Assembly (NCBI RefSeq): GCF_000250735.1
Contig: NZ_AHZV01000258.1
Location: 1-47,353, forward strand
DNA: 47,353 nucleotides
From: Anaerophaga thermohalophila str. Valhall
GTDB lineage: Bacteria > Bacteroidota > Bacteroidia > Bacteroidales > Marinilabiliaceae
Direction of reading: 5' to 3'
Shown here: piece after piece, positions 21,201 to 30,361 of the stretch
Numbering within the stretch: the stretch's first letter is position 1
How the letters are laid out: each line of letters opens with the position of its first letter
Notes under the pieces: generated by a model
The model's database searches: none
Seen by the model: only the letters and a program-made list of their open reading frames with translations
What the model was told of the DNA's origin: nothing
Translations under genes and position numbers: made by a program

Positions 21201-22310
21201 CTGACTGACAGCTTTGCCTGACAACGAATTCTTGTGTTGTTTGGGATAATAGTGTTCAATTATTTTGCTATTGGTAGAGATATAATGCACTCCACCAAAA
21301 TAGGTTCCAATCCATATACCTTCCTCCCGGTCTTTGTATATGGAGTAAACGTTCTGGTCTCTCAGGCTGTAAGGATCGCCCGGGTCATCCACTCTGCTGT
21401 ATTCAAGTGTCTGTTTATTGAAGAGGTAAAGCCCGTCATCCGAACCTACAAGCAGTTCATTTTTCTGATATTCGAAAATAGCTCTGATATGGGTGATGTA
21501 AGTTTCGTCATCTTTCCCAAAGTAATTTGTAAACTCATTGGTTGTCCGGTTAAATCTCACTAGTCCTCCTGCCCAAGTCCCAAGCCATAATTCACCGTCC
21601 GAGTCTTCCGATATAGCCAGTATCTCGGGGTCTTCGATCGGACTCTTCTCATCACGCGATCCATATGTAACAAAGGTGTTTGTTTCTTTATTGTAAGCAC
21701 TTAACCCATTGCGTGTGCCTATCCACATGGTGCCGGCATTATCGCGGTAAATTCTCCAGACAAGATTTGACCCGATGGTAGGACCCCTGTTCCCCTGGGT
21801 ATATTGAACCAATTCGTTGGTGGACTTGGTATAACAAAAAACACCCTGGGTCATTGTTCCAATCCATATTTTGTCCTGGTTTTCTGCTTTAATGGATGTT
21901 ACTGCGGAGGTGACAGAAACTCCGTCTTTTGTCTGATAGTTGAATTTCTGGAAGGCTTCGGTGACAGGGTCCAAAATATAAAGCTGTTGATCGGTGCCTA
22001 CCCATATTTTATTGTCTTCATCCTGGAATAAGGTGCGCACAAAATTATTTCCTATAGATTGCGGGTTTCCGGGTTCATGCTTGAAGATTTTGAACTCATT
22101 TCCGTCAAAGCGGTTTAAACCATCTTTTGTACCAAACCACATAAAACCCCGATTATCTTGCAATATCGTTTGCACGGTATTTTCCGAAAGTCCGTTGTTA
22201 ACCTGGTAGTTCTTGAATTTGAAGTTATAGGCGGTAATTGTCATTCCGTTTATAAGTAAAAGGAAAAGACATATACTTCCTGCTTTTTTCCAGTCGACTT
22301 TATAGCGCAT
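18268..22310 (-). pseudogene. Hybrid two-component system regulator (HTCS) split by a frameshift (PUL B)
   Basis: Two adjacent frames together make one about 1347-residue HTCS. The upstream part (start 22310, MRYKVDWKKAGS) has a signal/anchor segment and many two-component-regulator propeller repeats (for example GFMWFGTKDGLNRFDG; IWVSTNKGISRINP). The downstream frame has the rest of the Y_Y_Y domain, a transmembrane helix, a histidine-kinase core (FFTNIAHEIRTP, His100 of the downstream frame), an ATPase domain (DDGPGV; GTGIGLA), a receiver (LLIVEDNED; ISDIVMPEVDG) and an AraC-type DNA-binding domain. The junction is at about 20124-20133, where the upstream frame ends in FQARSKNR and the other continues as DAYILENLNNNWITTGS. 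The shift is -1 at an A AAA AAC heptamer. Real mutation, assembly error or recoding are all possible. It should sense a glycan breakdown product and activate the divergent susCD operon. Confidence 0.88.
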
Positions 22311-22325
22311 TGTTCTGAGTCTTGT

Positions 22326-22491
22326 TAGTGTCTGTCCATAAAGTACCACTTGCTTCGTTACGCTTGACGCCAAAATCCTCATTTACGATGAGTAAACTCC
22401 GGTTTTGGCGGCTTCGCAAGCCTTGCAATTGGCACTTTCTGAACAGACACACATATTGTGAAAATTTTTGCGAGTTTATAGACGAACACTT
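22326..22491. mobile_element. MITE-like palindromic element, family 1, copy A
   Basis: The left end is TAGTGTCTGTCCATAAAGT and the right end is the reverse complement of a degenerate AGTGTTCGTCTATAAA. An inner CACTTTCTGAACAGACACA near the right also pairs with the left end. Related copies lie at 36420-36588, 39950-40116 and 44319-44487, with a short derivative at 44249-44318. There is no coding capacity. It begins 16 bases upstream of the HTCS start codon, so it has probably displaced or rebuilt the HTCS promoter. Confidence 0.75.
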
Positions 22492-22606
22492 GTTAGTAAA
22501 TGCCAGTCTGATTTATTCAAAAGTTTCGTTGTAGATAATTTATGAATAGATCAGGTTAAATAAAAGAATTCTTTCTATTCTCCAATACAACAATCTGGTC
22601 GGGTTA

Positions 22607-22692
22607 TGCAACAATTTAGGCACCGGTTGCTTCAAATGAAAAAAAATATCAGAATTGGTCAGCAGTTGTTATTTTTTGCCTAAAAAGTTGCA
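22607..22692. promoter_or_regulatory. Inverted pair of 16-bp motifs, candidate HTCS operator
   Basis: TGCAACAATTTAGGCA (22607-22622) and the reverse complement of TGCCTAAAAAGTTGCA (22677-22692) match at 14 of 16 positions. Centres are 70 bases apart and the pair ends 109 bases before the susC start. Position and symmetry suit an AraC-type regulator; binding is inferred. Confidence 0.4.
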
Positions 22693-22801
22693 TTAAAATG
22701 TTAACAAATGTTGTTTGTTTGTGATGTGGTTACTACCCCGATGAGAAAAAGTAAAGATCACAAAATTTGGTCATTAATTTTATTATTAAATCAATTTTAC
22801 T

Positions 22802-25789
22802 ATGAAAAGAATCTTGTTTTTGATGTTAATGTTATTACCGGTGTGCCTGTTTGCTCAGACAAACACACTAACCGGTAAGGTTGTAGATGCTTCCGGCGCA
22901 CCCATTCCGGGGGTAAACATTATTGTACAGGACACTCAGAAAGGAACCATCACAGATACTGATGGAAACTTTTCGATTGAAGTAAATGAAGGTCAAACCC
23001 TTGTATTCTCTTTTATTGGAATGGAGCAACAAGAAATTGTTTATACCGGTCAGTCTTCTTTAGATGTTACAATGTATGAGAGTTTGCGATCGCTGGATGA
23101 GGTAGTTGTTATTGGATACCAGACTGTGAAGAAAGCAGACCTGACAGGTGCTGTTTCGGTTTTTAAGCCCGAGCAGATGAAAAATACAGTTGTAACCGGA
23201 AGTGTTGGCGATGTTTTGGGAACAGTTCCGGGTGTTTTTAGCCGGACTGAGGGCAAGCCTGGCGCTGAAGGCTGGATTGAAATCCGTGGTACCAAATCTT
23301 TTGGTTCGAGTAAACCCCTTTATGTTATCGATGGAATTGCTGTTGAGGGAGGTGCCAACAGAGATTTTAATTTTAACGATATTGAGTCGGTTCAGGTTCT
23401 TAAGGATGCTTCTGCAGCAGCAATTTACGGATCGCGTGCAGCAAACGGGGTGATTATCATAACCACCAGGAGCGGTCAGGAAGGCCCGATGAAGATTGAT
23501 GTTTCGGCCAAAAAAAGTTTTCAGTGGTTGCCTCGTTACGATTTAACGAACCGTGAAGAGTGGATAGAATTGAACGACCTGGCTTTCGAAAACGGTGGAT
23601 ACGAACCTGCCAACCATTTTGATGCCAATACCGATTGGCAGGATGTTGCCTTTAAAACCGGTCATGTTGATGACTATAATGTATCTTTTTCCGGAGGTAC
23701 AGAGACTGGCACATACTATGTTTCTTCCAATTACCAAAGCAATTCCGGAACCACTGTCGGAACAGAAAGCGAAAGGATTACTCTCCGGGTAAATACTTCC
23801 GTTTACAGGGATTTTGGAGAAAATGTCAGATTCCGTATCGGAGAAAACGTGATCATCAGTAATTATCAGATTGACGAGCTGGATACCAATCCTATAATTG
23901 ATGTTTGGCGGATGTTACCAACAATACCGGTGTATAACGAAGACAATCCCGGCGGATACGGGTATGGCGACGGTTCAAGAGATGTTACTTTTGGTACAAA
24001 TCCCTTAGCCAAAGAAGACCTTACAGTTACTGAGAATAAAAATTTAAGAGTTCGCGGTAACATTTTTACCGAACTTGAATTATTTGGCAATCTCAAATAC
24101 AAGTTCAATTTTGGTTTCGAAACAAGCTCGGATGAGCACAAATATTTAAGAAAGGAAGGCAACTGGACCTTTAATCAGCCATGGGACCCTTCCTCACTGA
24201 ACAAGAATAAAGCCAGGTTCAATTCGCTGGTATACGATAATACTCTTGAATACAACAATACTTTCGGAAATCATACCATTGGGGCCGTTGCAGGAACCAG
24301 TTTTATGGATATTTCTTATGAGCAGTTGTGGGGAACCAAAAACGACTTGTTGCGATTTAGTGATGGCACCTATTTTGACCAGTTGGATGCTGCAATGAAA
24401 GATCCCAAAACAGGTGGATTCAAAGATATGGAAAGATTATTTTCTGTGTTTGGACGGTTTAATTACACCTTTGATGACAGGTATCTGCTTAGTGGAACGA
24501 TTCGTCGTGATGCATCATCAAAGTTCGGACCTGATTATCGTGACGGTGTTTTTCCCTCTATTGCAGGAGCCTGGAGAATCAGTAACGAAGGCTTTTTTGA
24601 TGTTGACTGGATCGATGATATGAAGCTACGGGCGAATTATGGTGTTCTGGGAAGTTCCAATATTGGCCCCTGGGATTGGGTTGCCTTCATCAATTCTTTT
24701 CCCCAGGCGATCTTTGGAACCGATCAACACATCGAGAACGGTCAAACTCAGGTAAAACTGGTTAACGAGGATTTAAAATGGGAGGAACTCCACGAGTTCA
24801 ATATAGGTGTTGATGCAACTATGCTGAATAACAGGCTGGAGTTGTCTGCTGAGTATTATAAATCAGAGACACAGGACGTTCTGACAGGAATGCAGATACT
24901 GATGTCGACCGGTAATAATGGGGGTAATCCCAATGTAAACGCTGCAACATTAAAGAATACCGGATTCGAATTTTCTGCTACCTGGCGCGAAACTAAAGGC
25001 GACTGGCGATATTCGGTCAACACAAACATTTCTACAGTGAAAAACGAGATTTTGGAACTTGGATATGGCCGCGAATATTTTACCCAATGGAATACTCAAT
25101 CGCATGTTGGAGAGCCTATTGGTGAGTGGTACCTGATAAAGATGGACGGAATATTTCGTTCAATGGACGAGGTACTGGCACATACCCATGAAGGAAACCT
25201 GATTCAACCCAATGCACAGCCCGGAGATATCCGATTTGAAGATTACAACAATGATGGGATGATTACCGACGCAGACCGTCAGCATGTTGGCAGCCCGTGG
25301 CCCGACCTTCACCTCAGTATTAATGGTACTGTAGCCTGGAAAGGATTAGACTTTCAGTTGCAAATGGCCGGCGCTTTCGGGCATGAAGTATTTAACGGAC
25401 CGCGCAGTGGAATGGACAGATTCGATGACAATTCCAATTACAGAGCCGACTATGATCCATGGACACCCGACAATGTTGAGGCGGAGGATCCCAGACCAAT
25501 CTATCAGGATGGCCGTAATGCCATAGGCAACCAGTCACGCTGGATAGAAGATGGCTCCTACCTTCGAGTGAAACAGATGGCCCTGGGCTATACTTTTCCT
25601 GAAAATATCCTGGGCAATTCGGTTGAAAACCTCCGGTTGTTTGTTAATGCCCAGAATCTGATCACTTTTACTAAATACACCGGGTTAGACCCGGAATTCC
25701 GGAACGATAACATTTGGGAAAGAGGGCACGATTATGGTGCTTTCCCTAATCCAAAATCAGTGACAATCGGTGCTCAGTTAACATTTTAG
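22802..25789 (+). CDS. SusC/RagA-family TonB-dependent transporter (PUL B)
   Basis: The 995-residue protein has a clear signal peptide (MKRILFLMLMLLPVCLFAQ), a carboxypeptidase-regulatory-like domain (LTGKVVDASGAPIPGVNIIVQDTQKGTITD, about 22-100), the DEVVVIGYQTVKKADLTGAV segment, a plug domain and a long outer-membrane barrel. Unlike the PUL A transporter it lacks an STN domain, which agrees with control by a hybrid two-component regulator and not by a sigma/anti-sigma pair. Its SusD partner starts 52 bases downstream. Expected role is import of oligosaccharides, probably arabinan-derived judging from the enzymes downstream. Confidence 0.96.
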   Translation: MKRILFLMLMLLPVCLFAQTNTLTGKVVDASGAPIPGVNIIVQDTQKGTITDTDGNFSIEVNEGQTLVFSFIGMEQQEIVYTGQSSLDVTMYESLRSLDEVVVIGYQTVKKADLTGAVSVFKPEQMKNTVVTGSVGDVLGTVPGVFSRTEGKPGAEGWIEIRGTKSFGSSKPLYVIDGIAVEGGANRDFNFNDIESVQVLKDASAAAIYGSRAANGVIIITTRSGQEGPMKIDVSAKKSFQWLPRYDLTNREEWIELNDLAFENGGYEPANHFDANTDWQDVAFKTGHVDDYNVSFSGGTETGTYYVSSNYQSNSGTTVGTESERITLRVNTSVYRDFGENVRFRIGENVIISNYQIDELDTNPIIDVWRMLPTIPVYNEDNPGGYGYGDGSRDVTFGTNPLAKEDLTVTENKNLRVRGNIFTELELFGNLKYKFNFGFETSSDEHKYLRKEGNWTFNQPWDPSSLNKNKARFNSLVYDNTLEYNNTFGNHTIGAVAGTSFMDISYEQLWGTKNDLLRFSDGTYFDQLDAAMKDPKTGGFKDMERLFSVFGRFNYTFDDRYLLSGTIRRDASSKFGPDYRDGVFPSIAGAWRISNEGFFDVDWIDDMKLRANYGVLGSSNIGPWDWVAFINSFPQAIFGTDQHIENGQTQVKLVNEDLKWEELHEFNIGVDATMLNNRLELSAEYYKSETQDVLTGMQILMSTGNNGGNPNVNAATLKNTGFEFSATWRETKGDWRYSVNTNISTVKNEILELGYGREYFTQWNTQSHVGEPIGEWYLIKMDGIFRSMDEVLAHTHEGNLIQPNAQPGDIRFEDYNNDGMITDADRQHVGSPWPDLHLSINGTVAWKGLDFQLQMAGAFGHEVFNGPRSGMDRFDDNSNYRADYDPWTPDNVEAEDPRPIYQDGRNAIGNQSRWIEDGSYLRVKQMALGYTFPENILGNSVENLRLFVNAQNLITFTKYTGLDPEFRNDNIWERGHDYGAFPNPKSVTIGAQLTF

Positions 25790-25841
25790 GTGTTCAATAT
25801 TGGATAGATTTTGAGCTGTTAAAAAATAAATTATTAGAGAT

Positions 25842-27413
25842 ATGAAAAAGTTATTGATATATATTTTTTCCATTGGTTTGCTTCTCTCGTCCTGCGAGGA
25901 TGCTGTTGATGTAAGCAATCCGAATAATATTGAGGTGAGAAACTTCTGGCAAAACGAGGCCGATGCCGAAAGTGGTGTTAATGCCATCTATAATATGTTT
26001 TACAAGCCGGGAACTTACTCGCGTTGGATATGGTTCCGTTTTGACCTTGCCTCCGACGAAGGTTTTAGTTCCAGCCCCTGGATTGAACTGGCAGACTGGA
26101 CCCGTTTTATCTACAACAATTACAATTTTTGGGAAGGCAATGGCTGGACTTATCGCGATTGTTACGAAGCCATCTTCCGTGCCAATCAGGTGTTGCATTA
26201 CGTTCCTGATATAGAATTTGAAGACCAGCAAAAGAAAGACCGGCTGCTCGGACAGGCTTATTTCCTCAGAGCGCTCTACTACTACAACCTGGCCATTCTC
26301 TGGGGTAGTGAAAACAACAGTTTGTCGATTGTATTGGAACCATCTAAACCGGGTGATTCTCCTGAAGGACATCCTGTATCTGATGTTTGGGCACAGGCAG
26401 AGAGTGATCTTGAAAACGCTGTTGCTATATTACCTCCACAATGGGACGATAGCAATGTTGGACGGGCAACGAAAGGTGCAGCCTATGCTTTGAGGGCCAA
26501 ATGCCGGATGCAACAGCACAAGTGGGACGAAGCACTCCAGGACCTGGAATGGCTTGTAGACGGTGAAGGCGCTCAATATTATGACCTGGTCGCTAATTTT
26601 AAAGATAACTTCACTCATTATAATGAGAATAACGTTGAATCCGTTTTCGAAATTCAGTATTCCGATGTTCATAAGGCACCTGCCGGTGATGGAGATTTTG
26701 ATATTGATCCCAACCTTGGTCTGAACCGGGGACAGTTTTTTGCACCTCCCGGAATCGGATGGACTGATGGCGAAGTGCGTCCATGGATTGTTGACGAATT
26801 CAGAAGTGAACTAAATCTTGATGGAGGATATGATATCCGTTTGAGGGAAAGTGTTTTCTATGAACAGATGGCGGATGATTTCCCCGGGAATGACAGGATT
26901 TATCGTTTTGGCATGGAAGTGTGGAACCAGGATAATTACCAGGGACGTGTTTTTGTAAGGAAATACGGAACCGATTACTATCGTGATTTTGATGATTATC
27001 ACAGTCCTGTTAATGTGCGGTTAATTCGTTATGCGGATGTGCTTCTGATGTATGCCGAATGCATTGCCAACCTTCCTGCCGGAAACCTTGACGATGCAGT
27101 GGCAATGGTTGACAGAGTGAGGGCCCGGGCCAATATGCCAAATCTTGAAGTAAATTATCCCGAAGCTACCCAGAATAATGAAGCTTTTCTGGAGCGTTTG
27201 CAAATTGAGCGTTCGCTTGAGTTATGTCTCGAAGGACACCGCTGGGCCGACTTAAGGCGTTGGGGATTAATGGAAAATCAGGATGGTGTTAATGAACTGG
27301 CTCAAAGGGATCCCGATTTCAACAACTTTGTAGTGGGAAGACACCACTGTCTCCCAATTCCTTCAAGTGAAGTTAATAACAATGAGAATCTTGAACAGAA
27401 TCCCAATTATTAA
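25842..27413 (+). CDS. SusD/RagB-family outer-membrane glycan-binding lipoprotein (PUL B)
   Basis: The 523-residue protein has a lipoprotein signal (MKKLLIYIFSIGLLLSSC, Cys18) and typical SusD features: N-terminal NFWQNEADAESGVNAIYNMFY, the helical region GQAYFLRALYYYNLAILWG, and the C-terminal block ERSLELCLEGHRWADLRRWG followed by HHCLPIPSSEVNNNENLEQNPNY. It should bind glycan at the surface and cap the adjacent SusC barrel. A GC-rich hairpin lies between it and the enzyme genes, which fits the higher expression usually seen for susCD relative to downstream enzymes. Confidence 0.96.
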   Translation: MKKLLIYIFSIGLLLSSCEDAVDVSNPNNIEVRNFWQNEADAESGVNAIYNMFYKPGTYSRWIWFRFDLASDEGFSSSPWIELADWTRFIYNNYNFWEGNGWTYRDCYEAIFRANQVLHYVPDIEFEDQQKKDRLLGQAYFLRALYYYNLAILWGSENNSLSIVLEPSKPGDSPEGHPVSDVWAQAESDLENAVAILPPQWDDSNVGRATKGAAYALRAKCRMQQHKWDEALQDLEWLVDGEGAQYYDLVANFKDNFTHYNENNVESVFEIQYSDVHKAPAGDGDFDIDPNLGLNRGQFFAPPGIGWTDGEVRPWIVDEFRSELNLDGGYDIRLRESVFYEQMADDFPGNDRIYRFGMEVWNQDNYQGRVFVRKYGTDYYRDFDDYHSPVNVRLIRYADVLLMYAECIANLPAGNLDDAVAMVDRVRARANMPNLEVNYPEATQNNEAFLERLQIERSLELCLEGHRWADLRRWGLMENQDGVNELAQRDPDFNNFVVGRHHCLPIPSSEVNNNENLEQNPNY

Positions 27414-27454
27414 GGAATTTATAAAGGATTAAAGGTCCTTTGAATAATTTTTAA

Positions 27455-27490
27455 CGGATGCGGTGGGAGATGGTATGCCTGCCGCATCCG
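27455..27490 (+). terminator. Intercistronic hairpin between susD and GH43 (PUL B)
   Basis: CGGATGCGG (27455-27463) pairs perfectly with CCGCATCCG (27482-27490) around an 18-base loop, followed by AAAATTTT. With only a short T-run it is more likely a partial terminator or mRNA-stability element than a full stop. Confidence 0.6.
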
Positions 27491-27510
27491 AAAATTTTAA
27501 ACTTTGAATA

Positions 27511-28494
27511 ATGACAAGAAAAGCAATACTATTTCTACTTGTTTTATTGGGAAGTGCTTTATTTTATGCTTGTTCTGATCGAAAAAGTGATTCTTCTGAC
27601 AATTCTGGTGACGCTGCTACAAAAGTTCCTTTAGGTGACCCGTTCATTATGTACCATGAAGGTGTTTATTATGCTTATGGGACCTTTTCGGAAGATGGCA
27701 TTATCGTATTTACTTCAACCGATCTGAAGAACTGGGAAGTGCCAGATGGATTGACCAATGGTTTGGCGCTTCATAAATCTGATGTGTGGGGTGATCGTTG
27801 GTTTTGGGCGCCTGAAGTTTATCATGTTGACGGGACTTTCTATATGTATTTTTCTGCTGATGAACATATTTGTGTAGCTACCAGTGACAACCCGCTGGGG
27901 CCGTTTAAACAGGCAGAGAAAAAGCCGATGATAACTGACGAGAAATGCATCGACAATTCTCTTTTTGTTGATGAAAACGGGACCCCATGGCTTTATTTCG
28001 ACAGGTTTAATGATGGTTTGAATATTTGGGTGGCCGAACTGACCGAAAATCTTCTTGAAATAAAACCGGAAACCATGAAACCATGCATTCATGTTTCTCA
28101 GGAATGGGAGAAGATATGGCCACGGGTGAATGAAGGTGCTTATGTTATCAGACACGATGGACTTTATTACATGACTTATTCGGCCAACAGTTATGAGAGT
28201 CAGTTCTATGGCGTTGGCTTTGCTACTGCTGAAAGTCCGGCAGGCCCATGGGTGAAATATGAAGAAAATCCCATATTGCAAAAGCCCGGCAACCTGGTTG
28301 GGGTTGGACACAGTGCAATGTTCAGAGACAAAGACGGTGTTCTCAGAATCGTTTTCCACGCGCATAATAGCGATGAGAGCATTCATCCTCGTCACATGTA
28401 TATCAGTACAGTGAGCTTTAAGGAACGCAATGACGATCCGGATGTGATGGTTGTTGATGAGAATTATATGGTTCCCCAACTGAAAACGGATTAA
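27511..28494 (+). CDS. GH43 family glycosidase lipoprotein (alpha-L-arabinofuranosidase/beta-xylosidase type)
   Basis: The 327-residue protein has a lipobox FYAC (Cys21). It is a single five-bladed GH43 propeller with the three expected acidic residues: Asp43 in PLGDPFIMYHEG (base), Asp148 in CIDNSLFVDENG (pKa modulator) and Glu208 in VNEGAYVIRHDGLYYMTYS (acid). WAPEVYHVDGTFYMYFSA is a typical family motif. No accessory domain is present. The next gene starts 2 bases after its stop codon, indicating one operon. Arabinofuranosidase activity is the best guess from context; beta-xylosidase cannot be excluded. Confidence 0.9.
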   Translation: MTRKAILFLLVLLGSALFYACSDRKSDSSDNSGDAATKVPLGDPFIMYHEGVYYAYGTFSEDGIIVFTSTDLKNWEVPDGLTNGLALHKSDVWGDRWFWAPEVYHVDGTFYMYFSADEHICVATSDNPLGPFKQAEKKPMITDEKCIDNSLFVDENGTPWLYFDRFNDGLNIWVAELTENLLEIKPETMKPCIHVSQEWEKIWPRVNEGAYVIRHDGLYYMTYSANSYESQFYGVGFATAESPAGPWVKYEENPILQKPGNLVGVGHSAMFRDKDGVLRIVFHAHNSDESIHPRHMYISTVSFKERNDDPDVMVVDENYMVPQLKTD

Positions 28495-28496
28495 TT

Positions 28497-30248
28497 ATGA
28501 TTTCTGAATTAAGATTGTTCTCTTTTTGTGTGCTTTTGTGCCTGTTTTCTTCATCTTGTAAGGGGCAGAATCAGGAAAATAGTATTACAGATTTCGAGCG
28601 AAAGACAGATGATCCGCTTGACGGCATTCGTATAGCATGGGACTATAGTTCACTGAAGCGCCTGGCGCCACGTGACGGGAGGCAGCTTTCATGGGCCGGA
28701 TATCCAAGAGTAAAACGATTGAATAACGGCATGTTGGTGGCCGTTTATGAGACCAATGGCAATGTGGAAATCATCAGCAGTGAGGACAACGGTCTTACCT
28801 GGAGTGATCCGTCCATACTTTTTGAAAAACACATCCGTTCATCTGTTACAATAAGCAAAGCCAACGGTGAGTTGATTCAACTGTCAAACGGTGATCTTGT
28901 GGCCGGATGCAATTACCGCCCTTCGAATGATGGTATTGCACCATTTGCAATAGCAGTGAAGCGGAGTTCAGATTTGGGGAAAACCTGGTCGGAATCGCAG
29001 GTAATTTATGAAGCCGGTAAAGATTTCAGAAATGGATGCTGGGAACCGGCCTTTTTGCAACTCCCATCCGGTGAAATGCAGGTTTATTTTGCCAATGAAG
29101 CTCCTTATACGCAGTCTGATGAACAGGAAATATCCATGTTAAGCTCTTCGGATGAAGGAAATACCTGGAGCGGAGAGGCTGTCACTGTTAGTTTTAGAAA
29201 AAACCATCGCGATGGTATGCCTGTTCCGGTTATTGGAGGGGACGAAATACTGGTGGCGATAGAGGATAATGCATCAGGGCAGTTTAAACCCTGGATTGTA
29301 AGGACACCTCTTGATAAACCCTGGATTAAGCCGGTTGACGGAGATTCTCCAAATCGTGAAGCGGCTCATCATGAGGAACTGCCCGATCAGGTTTATGCCG
29401 GGGCGCCTTATCTGGTAAGACTTCCTTCCGGAGAATTGCTCCTGTCTTATCAGACCACCCGTGGCAGAACCGATAATTGGGAACTTTCTACTATGGAAGT
29501 TGCAATTGGAGATTCTGAGGGGCGCAATTTCTCAAGGATTACGCAACCATTCGATGTCCCGTTGGATCGCGAAGCCAAATGGAATTCCATTTCGCTTTGG
29601 GATGAAAATACCGTTGTCGCTGCTTCCACTACCAGCTTTAGAAATCCTGCCTGTGAGGTGTGGACCATCCTGGGACATATCGTAAAAGAGCCGGTCGCTC
29701 CGGTCAGTCCGGTGTCTGTTGACGGCCGCCTGAATGAAAACGAATGGAAAGAAAGATTTCCGCTTTTTATAGGGCATAAGGGGATGGTCAATGCCCGGGC
29801 CGATATTGCCCGGGATGACGATTTCTTGTATTTCGCTGCAAAAGTTAATTATGAAAGTTCTGAAGCGATTCCCGGAACAACCGACGACGATGGTGTTACT
29901 ATTTATGTAGATGCAGGAAACTACAACCTCACGTCTCCCGATTCCGGTCTTTTCAGAGTTTTCTGTAATCGCAATGAAGAATTTCGCTTTCACGAGGGGA
30001 GAAAAGGCGAATGGATTCATAAAGAGGCTGAAGGAATAAAATTGTCAACACAGGATTTGGAAAACAAAGGATACCGGTTGGAACTTGCCATACCTTTTTC
30101 TGCACTGAATTACCGGGAAGGAAATGACATCCGAATAAATGTAAAACTCAGTTACCGGGATAAAGATGGCAGCATAACCGAAGAGAATATTGTTCATGCT
30201 GTTGATGATGCTTCAAATACCTGGTGCAGGGTGAAAATGAAACCATGA
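28497..30248 (+). CDS. BNR/Asp-box propeller protein with C-terminal CBM9-like domain (GH33/GH93-like)
   Basis: The 583-residue lipoprotein (FSSSC, Cys21) has an N-terminal sialidase-like beta-propeller with three Asp boxes: SEDNGLTW (about 96-103), SSDLGKTW (157-164) and SSDEGNTW (217-224). From about residue 405 a second domain (VDGRLNENEWKERFPLFIG..., DDDGVTIYVDAGNYNL...) resembles CBM9 / DOMON-like carbohydrate-binding modules. Automatic annotation would probably say exo-sialidase, but I do not see the sialidase arginine triad clearly. The AGYPRVKRLNNGMLVAVYE opening and the arabinanase neighbours make a GH93-like exo-arabinanase a plausible alternative. It is translationally close to the GH43 gene upstream. 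Confidence 0.72.
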   Translation: MISELRLFSFCVLLCLFSSSCKGQNQENSITDFERKTDDPLDGIRIAWDYSSLKRLAPRDGRQLSWAGYPRVKRLNNGMLVAVYETNGNVEIISSEDNGLTWSDPSILFEKHIRSSVTISKANGELIQLSNGDLVAGCNYRPSNDGIAPFAIAVKRSSDLGKTWSESQVIYEAGKDFRNGCWEPAFLQLPSGEMQVYFANEAPYTQSDEQEISMLSSSDEGNTWSGEAVTVSFRKNHRDGMPVPVIGGDEILVAIEDNASGQFKPWIVRTPLDKPWIKPVDGDSPNREAAHHEELPDQVYAGAPYLVRLPSGELLLSYQTTRGRTDNWELSTMEVAIGDSEGRNFSRITQPFDVPLDREAKWNSISLWDENTVVAASTTSFRNPACEVWTILGHIVKEPVAPVSPVSVDGRLNENEWKERFPLFIGHKGMVNARADIARDDDFLYFAAKVNYESSEAIPGTTDDDGVTIYVDAGNYNLTSPDSGLFRVFCNRNEEFRFHEGRKGEWIHKEAEGIKLSTQDLENKGYRLELAIPFSALNYREGNDIRINVKLSYRDKDGSITEENIVHAVDDASNTWCRVKMKP

Positions 30249-30361
30249 AAATCTTTATCCCCCGAAGAGAGCATAACAATTAATGGCTGGCGATAATGCA
30301 GGTGGCAAATATCTGGTTGGGTTAAAAAAATTAAATGATTTGAATTTGATAGATAAGGTTT

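Larger units (their letters stand above)
22311..22801. other. Divergent control region between HTCS and susC (PUL B)
   Basis: The 491-base gap contains a MITE next to the HTCS start (22326-22491) and an inverted pair of 16-bp motifs closer to susC (22607-22692). The remaining sequence is AT-rich. No gene is present. Confidence 0.7.

Noticed and set aside
22311-22382. Upstream extension of the HTCS to an ATG at 22382
   Set aside because: The extra 24 residues are encoded mostly by the MITE; the start at 22310 gives a normal signal/anchor sequence.
28497-30248. Confident call as exo-alpha-sialidase
   Set aside because: Asp boxes alone are not specific, the arginine triad is not evident, and no sialic acid genes are nearby.
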